Shown piece after piece: positions 60,324-64,000 of a DNA stretch of 64,000 nt. The DNA comes from Croceitalea sp947503285 (GTDB lineage: Bacteria; Bacteroidota; Bacteroidia; Flavobacteriales; Flavobacteriaceae), in assembly GCF_036985505.1 (NCBI RefSeq), contig NZ_BTGQ01000002.1, forward strand, positions 682,001 to 746,000. The letters run 5' to 3'. Below the pieces are notes generated by a model, which did not search any database, was not told where the DNA came from, and saw only the letters and a program-made list of their open reading frames with translations. Position 1 is the first letter of the stretch, and every line of letters begins with the position of its first letter. Both the position numbers and the translations under genes were made by a program.

Positions 60324-60902
60324 TCAGGTCTTATAGTTTTCAGTTTTAAAGACAGAATTGATTCTATAGTAGCTCGATTTACTCAATTGGGCTTTCTGAC
60401 AAGCTGTTTCAATTGTTTCCTTCTTCACTTCATATAGAAAATTTGCATATTCATACTTATCCAAAGTTGCATTTTGAATGCCTGATGGACGACCCATTAA
60501 AAGGGTTCTCTGTTTCGGTCGTTTGATATGATTTCTTTTTTCAAGTAAGATATCGTTTTGAAACCTTCGAATGGAATCAAATACTTTAAGGAGAAAACTA
60601 CCATTGAGACGAAGTGTATTGAAATGGAAATCAGATAAACTAATGTAATGAGCATTTTTATCTCTTAAGATTGATAGGATTCTGACCATTTCATTCATCG
60701 AGGCAAAAATGACTTCATTTCGATGGACAAAAATGATGTCTCCCTTTTTGGTTCTTTTCAACATTCTTCTAAGACCATCGCGGTAGTCATTTCGATTTAC
60801 ATATTTGTCCCTGTAAATTTTATCGCAACCGAAACCCATAAGCAATTTTATTTGTAATCGTAAATTTTTTGAGTGAAATCCACTAGCGTATCCGAATATC
60901 AT
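60324..60902 (-). CDS. Serine-recombinase-like protein without catalytic serine (possible DNA-binding regulator)
   Basis: Protein of 192 residues that follows the resolvase/invertase pattern: MIFGYAS...LRLQIKLL, CDKIYRDKYVNRNDYRDGLRRML, GDIIFVHRNEV, YISLSDFHFNTLRLNGSFLLKVFDSIRRFQNDILLEKR, GRPSG. In active enzymes the start is GYARVST with the nucleophile at the S; here it reads GYASGFHS, with F at that position. The LDRLGRS motif is also lost (VHRNEVIFAS). The fold and the C-terminal HTH-like end (IETACQKAQLSKSSYYRINSV) remain. It probably binds DNA but cannot recombine it. Palindromic sites lie upstream. Confidence 0.8.
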   Translation of the reverse strand: MIFGYASGFHSKNLRLQIKLLMGFGCDKIYRDKYVNRNDYRDGLRRMLKRTKKGDIIFVHRNEVIFASMNEMVRILSILRDKNAHYISLSDFHFNTLRLNGSFLLKVFDSIRRFQNDILLEKRNHIKRPKQRTLLMGRPSGIQNATLDKYEYANFLYEVKKETIETACQKAQLSKSSYYRINSVFKTENYKT

Positions 60903-61126
60903 TTTAGTCCCGTAAAACGTTAATTTTCGAAACTATTAAAAAAGACGGAAAATGGAACTGGAAAAGAATATTTCTAAATGATATTTGTATTGTGCCGTAA
61001 AACGGCCGTTTTAGAGTACTGTTCTTCCTCCATGGTAATCAGTCTTAATTGTTTAATTTTATTTCACAAAATGTGCGTGTATAATCTATAATTATATACA
61101 CCTGCTGGCAACAAGCTGAAAGAAAA
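60903..61126. promoter_or_regulatory. Operator-like repeats upstream of the inactive resolvase-like gene
   Basis: CCGTAAAACG occurs at 60910-60919, right next to the resolvase-like start codon, and at 60995-61004. The second copy is part of a perfect 16-base palindrome, TAAAACGGCCGTTTTA (60998-61013). Repeated half-sites beside a gene for a DNA-binding protein suggest autoregulation. The rest of the region, before the Crp-like gene, is AT-rich. Confidence 0.5.
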
Positions 61127-61717
61127 ATGGAAAATGAATTACAATCCTACTTTGACTTATTTATGGAACAATTTCCTGACTTGAATCTTGAGGCAAAAAA
61201 CTTCACGCTCTCTTTTTTAATCTTAGAAAAATACGATAAAAAGGAATTTCTGTTTGAAAGTGGCGAAGTACAAAAAGAAATCGGATATGTGTGCCAAGGG
61301 CTTTTGAGAAAGTATTATGTCAACGAAAATGGCAGTAAAATAACCACAGGTTTTATAAGAGAGAATTGGTATGCCACCGACTATCCTTCTTTTTTAAGGC
61401 AAACACCGTCTAAATATTTTATTGAATGTCTTGAACCTTCAATCATTATCAAAATGCCATATGAAAAACTTCAGGAAGCTTATCGAAATCATAAGGACAG
61501 CGAAATGTACGGAAGATTGATGGCAGAAAAAGTCTTAACAAGAGAAACAGACAGAGTAGAGAGCTTTTTGTTCGAAAATGCCGAAGAAAGATACTTAAAC
61601 TTTATTGCCCAAAATAAGGATATCATCAATAGAATAAGCTTATCCCATTTAGCGTCCTATTTAGGAATCGAGAGACAATCATTAAGTAGAATCCGAAATA
61701 AAATCGCTAAAAACTAA
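61127..61717 (+). CDS. Crp/Fnr-family transcriptional regulator
   Basis: Protein of 196 residues. The N-terminal part is a cyclic-nucleotide-binding-like beta-barrel (EFLFESGEVQKEIGYVCQGLLRKYYVNENG, GFIRENWYATDYPSFL) without the residues that bind cAMP in Crp, as usual for the Bacteroidota subgroup. The C-terminal helix-turn-helix (ISLSHLASYLGIERQSLSRIRNKI) is typical. Genes of this type often control a nearby stress, antibiotic or transport gene; here a CPBP protease gene lies 158 bases downstream on the same strand. Confidence 0.9.
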   Translation: MENELQSYFDLFMEQFPDLNLEAKNFTLSFLILEKYDKKEFLFESGEVQKEIGYVCQGLLRKYYVNENGSKITTGFIRENWYATDYPSFLRQTPSKYFIECLEPSIIIKMPYEKLQEAYRNHKDSEMYGRLMAEKVLTRETDRVESFLFENAEERYLNFIAQNKDIINRISLSHLASYLGIERQSLSRIRNKIAKN

Positions 61718-61875
61718 TTTTTGTCACATATGTGTCAGGTACACAATAGATTTATGTTGCATTTTTACTGATTGTTGTCAACAATGGCTCCTATGAAAGC
61801 TTTAGTCTTCCAATAACTATTGGAGATTTAAAGTTCAAATAGACGCTTGAAAAACTCCATAATTTATAGCAAAGT

Positions 61876-62622
61876 ATGCAGAATGAATTAAAACCTATTT
61901 GGGGCAAGATTTTCAATTTCGATTGGAAATTCGGGCTTTTTTTAATTCTTCTAATCTGCATTCCTCGTTTTGTCTTGGTCTTATTAGGCAATGAAGCGGG
62001 GAATATGCAATATGTCGGAATAATTATGCTTATTTCAGCAATAGCTCCATTCGTGTTTTTAAGCAAATATGGTAGGAAAGGAGCAGGAATTAAAAGACCA
62101 ACGAACTATGGTTGGCTAATCATTGCCTTTGCAATTGGTGTTATATTTAGCGTTTTGCTTTATTTCTTAGGAGAAATGCTTTATGGCAACTCTTATGAAA
62201 ATTGGTACAACTATATTGGAAAATCTTATAACATTCCAGAAGGAATAGACCAACAAAACAAACTTAATTTGTTCTACATAAACGCATTAATCGGAATGAC
62301 GTTTAGCCCGATTGGAGAAGAACTTTTTTTCAGAGGAATAGTTCATTCAAGCTTTGCAAATTCCCTGGGAGACAAAACAGCGTCTTTAGTTGATAGCTCT
62401 GCATTTGCCATTGTACATATTTCCCACTTTGGACTAATATTTATCAATCAGGAATGGAAATTCTTGTTAACACCAACTCTGATATGGGTTCTAAGTATGT
62501 TTTGTGTCGGTATATTGTTCTATATATGTCGAAAACGTTCAGGCTCTATTTTAGGGGCAATAATATGTCATGCAGCATTTAATTTAGGAATGACTTATTG
62601 TATCTTTTATCAAATGAACTGA
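61876..62622 (+). CDS. CPBP-family intramembrane metalloprotease
   Basis: Protein of 248 residues with seven or eight hydrophobic segments. The CPBP (CAAX protease and bacteriocin-processing/immunity) motifs are complete: E148ExxxR153 in GEELFFRG, FxxxH in FAIVH (H181) and HxxxN in CHAAFN (H232, N236). Such membrane proteases cut peptides in the membrane and some give immunity to bacteriocins. It follows a Crp-like regulator and faces the ABC permease gene tail to tail. The family is certain; the substrate is unknown. Confidence 0.92.
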   Translation: MQNELKPIWGKIFNFDWKFGLFLILLICIPRFVLVLLGNEAGNMQYVGIIMLISAIAPFVFLSKYGRKGAGIKRPTNYGWLIIAFAIGVIFSVLLYFLGEMLYGNSYENWYNYIGKSYNIPEGIDQQNKLNLFYINALIGMTFSPIGEELFFRGIVHSSFANSLGDKTASLVDSSAFAIVHISHFGLIFINQEWKFLLTPTLIWVLSMFCVGILFYICRKRSGSILGAIICHAAFNLGMTYCIFYQMN

Positions 62623-62771
62623 ATAAAAACTATCGCTAATACAAACTCATTTGAAAAGCCTAATTTAGTTCTTTGGAGGATTTTCTAAAATAGTTCGATT
62701 AAAAGAACCAATAAAAGGACTTTCTCAACTTCTTAAATAAGTTCGATTAACTAGCCGATTTACAGAACCGA

Positions 62772-64000
62772 CTATTCTTTTCTTAAACTTTTTAAAGGTT
62801 GAATCAAAGCAGCACCAATAGATTGATAACTGATAGTTAAAACTGCTATAATCAGAGCAGCTAAAGCTGCACCTGCAAATACCTCCCATCCAATATTGAT
62901 CCGATACGCGAAATCCTCAAGCCAACGATTCATCATATACCATCCTAGTGGCACAGCAATGGCGATAGAAACCAAAACTAGTTTCAAAAAGTCCCACGTT
63001 AACAATCTATAGATACTACGAAACGGGGCACCCAATACAATTCTAATACTAATTTCTTTTTTTCTTTGCTCCACCATAAAAGCGGAGAGGGCAAAAAGAC
63101 CTAAACAGGCGACTATAATCGCAAACAAAGAAAAGCTATTGAATATGGAACCCATACGCTGAACATCCTCGTGCATTTGAGCAAATTTTTGATTTAAGAA
63201 ACCATAACTAATGGATTGGTTCGGAACATTCCTATCCCATATTGCTGTAATAGATGATAAAACTCCATTCATATCCTCAGTTCTAATCTTAATAGCTAAA
63301 GTATTTGGAGAGTTCCCGATAGAAATGGCTAAAGGTGTAATATCTTCTTTTAAGGATTTAAAATGAAAGTCTTCTATGACCCCTACTATTGTATATTGTT
63401 GATAATTATTGTCAATCTCTTTTCCTAAAGGATTTGCAAGACCTAGGTCATTAACCATTTTTTGATTAACTATAACTGAATTGACCGAATCCATAGCAAA
63501 TTCCTTTGAAAAATTACGTCCTTCCACTATCGTCATGCCCAAGGTATTGACATAATCATAGTCAACCTCCCACGTTTGGCTTAGAACACCCTCGTTTTCA
63601 CTTCCTTCACCAATATTCTTAAAAGTGGTCTGGTTTCTTCTAGAACCATCCACAGGGAGAAAATCACTTTTGGAAACGGCCTCAACTTGGGGTAATTGCA
63701 ATAACTGTTGTTTAAAATTATCTATTTTGTTACCCAATATGCTCGTACTTTCCAATATTATCACTTGATCCTTATCATAACCTAGTTCTTTGTTCAATAT
63801 AAAATCCATCTGATTAAATATGACAATTGTTCCAATTATTAAAATTACGGACGTAGTAAATTGAAAAACAACAAGACCACTTCTAAATTTGCCACTTTTG
63901 CCACTAGTACTCGGACTTCCCTTGAGAACACTTGCAGGTCGAAACGCGGATAGATAAAAAGCAGGGTAAAGACCGGCAATTAAACCAATAGTTAAAGAGC
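62772..64000 (-). CDS. MacB/FtsX-type ABC transporter permease, C-terminal part
   Basis: The gene runs off the right edge of the window; the frame stays open to base 64000 with the text GLIAGLYPAFYLSAFRPASVLKG just inside, the usual end of the first FtsX domain. The visible 409 codons give a transmembrane segment, a periplasmic MacB-core domain (VEAVSKSDFLPVDGSRRNQT, YDYVNTLGMTIVEGRNFSKEF, NPLGKEI, GVIEDFHFKSL) and a C-terminal FtsX domain with three helices (LFAIIVACLGLFALSAFMVEQRKKEISIRIVLGA ... QPLKSLRKE). Proteins of this class are common in Bacteroidota, often with a two-component system nearby. The matching ATPase is not in view. Confidence 0.93.
   Translation of the reverse strand, partial: SLTIGLIAGLYPAFYLSAFRPASVLKGSPSTSGKSGKFRSGLVVFQFTTSVILIIGTIVIFNQMDFILNKELGYDKDQVIILESTSILGNKIDNFKQQLLQLPQVEAVSKSDFLPVDGSRRNQTTFKNIGEGSENEGVLSQTWEVDYDYVNTLGMTIVEGRNFSKEFAMDSVNSVIVNQKMVNDLGLANPLGKEIDNNYQQYTIVGVIEDFHFKSLKEDITPLAISIGNSPNTLAIKIRTEDMNGVLSSITAIWDRNVPNQSISYGFLNQKFAQMHEDVQRMGSIFNSFSLFAIIVACLGLFALSAFMVEQRKKEISIRIVLGAPFRSIYRLLTWDFLKLVLVSIAIAVPLGWYMMNRWLEDFAYRINIGWEVFAGAALAALIIAVLTISYQSIGAALIQPLKSLRKE

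Noticed and set aside
62693..62750. Two copies of GTTCGATTAA as regulatory repeats
   Set aside because: They lie between the 3' ends of two convergent genes, where no promoter is expected, and are too short and AT-rich to interpret.

Overview
The window looks like a chromosome segment of a marine-type member of the Bacteroidota, most likely family Flavobacteriaceae. The evidence is a moderate-to-low GC content, almost no Shine-Dalgarno sequences, many short lipoprotein signal peptides, LytS/LytTR two-component pairs, DUF285 and lamin-tail surface lipoproteins, a BfmA/BtgA-type mobilisation protein, and tyrosine integrases of the kinds found in Bacteroidota. No rRNA, complete tRNA or CRISPR array was seen.

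Region 1 (1-27377) is the most striking part. A type II secretion/type IV pilus-like machine is split into two half-operons that point away from each other. Leftward from 2468 run a major pseudopilin, a prepilin peptidase, the GspE ATPase and the start of a secretin-like protein. Rightward from 22320 run two lipoproteins, a PilP/GspC-like protein, three pseudopilin-like proteins and GspF. Between them is one tightly packed rightward operon (2904-21484): six paralogous secreted fibre-like proteins sharing a C-terminal module, an OmpH/Skp-like chaperone, a lipoprotein, a 1903-residue SpvB/RHS-like shell protein, an RHS-repeat protein with an AT-rich variable tip, and a TPR lipoprotein that may be its immunity protein. 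I infer that the machine could carry the fibre/RHS proteins across the outer membrane. This is untested.

Region 2 (27378-42339) holds sensory and surface genes: an ABA4-like membrane protein with another membrane protein and a LytS/LytTR pair, a lamin-tail repeat lipoprotein with a recent internal duplication, a second TPR-LytS/LytTR pair, a DUF285 (BspA-like) lipoprotein, and three secreted proteins of unknown function.

Region 3 (about 42667-58877) is accessory. Short copies of a tRNA 3' end, probably tRNA-Asp, each preceded by a different hairpin, lie at 42667, 42971 and 58861. The last two bound a putative 15.9-kb integrative/mobilisable element. It carries an integrase, a BfmA-like protein with a candidate oriT, a Fic protein, a DUF4238 protein, a membrane-anchored regulator, a small lipoprotein with a TPR kinase and response regulator, and a coupled eight-gene membrane-protein operon (48996-53979) containing YidD-like and two DUF4407-like proteins. 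That operon is the second candidate for an undescribed system.

Region 4 (58861-64000) starts with a second, canonical tyrosine integrase and a serine-recombinase-like protein that has lost its catalytic serine and has palindromic operator-like sites upstream. A Crp/Fnr-type regulator, a CPBP membrane protease and the C-terminal part of a MacB/FtsX-type ABC permease follow.
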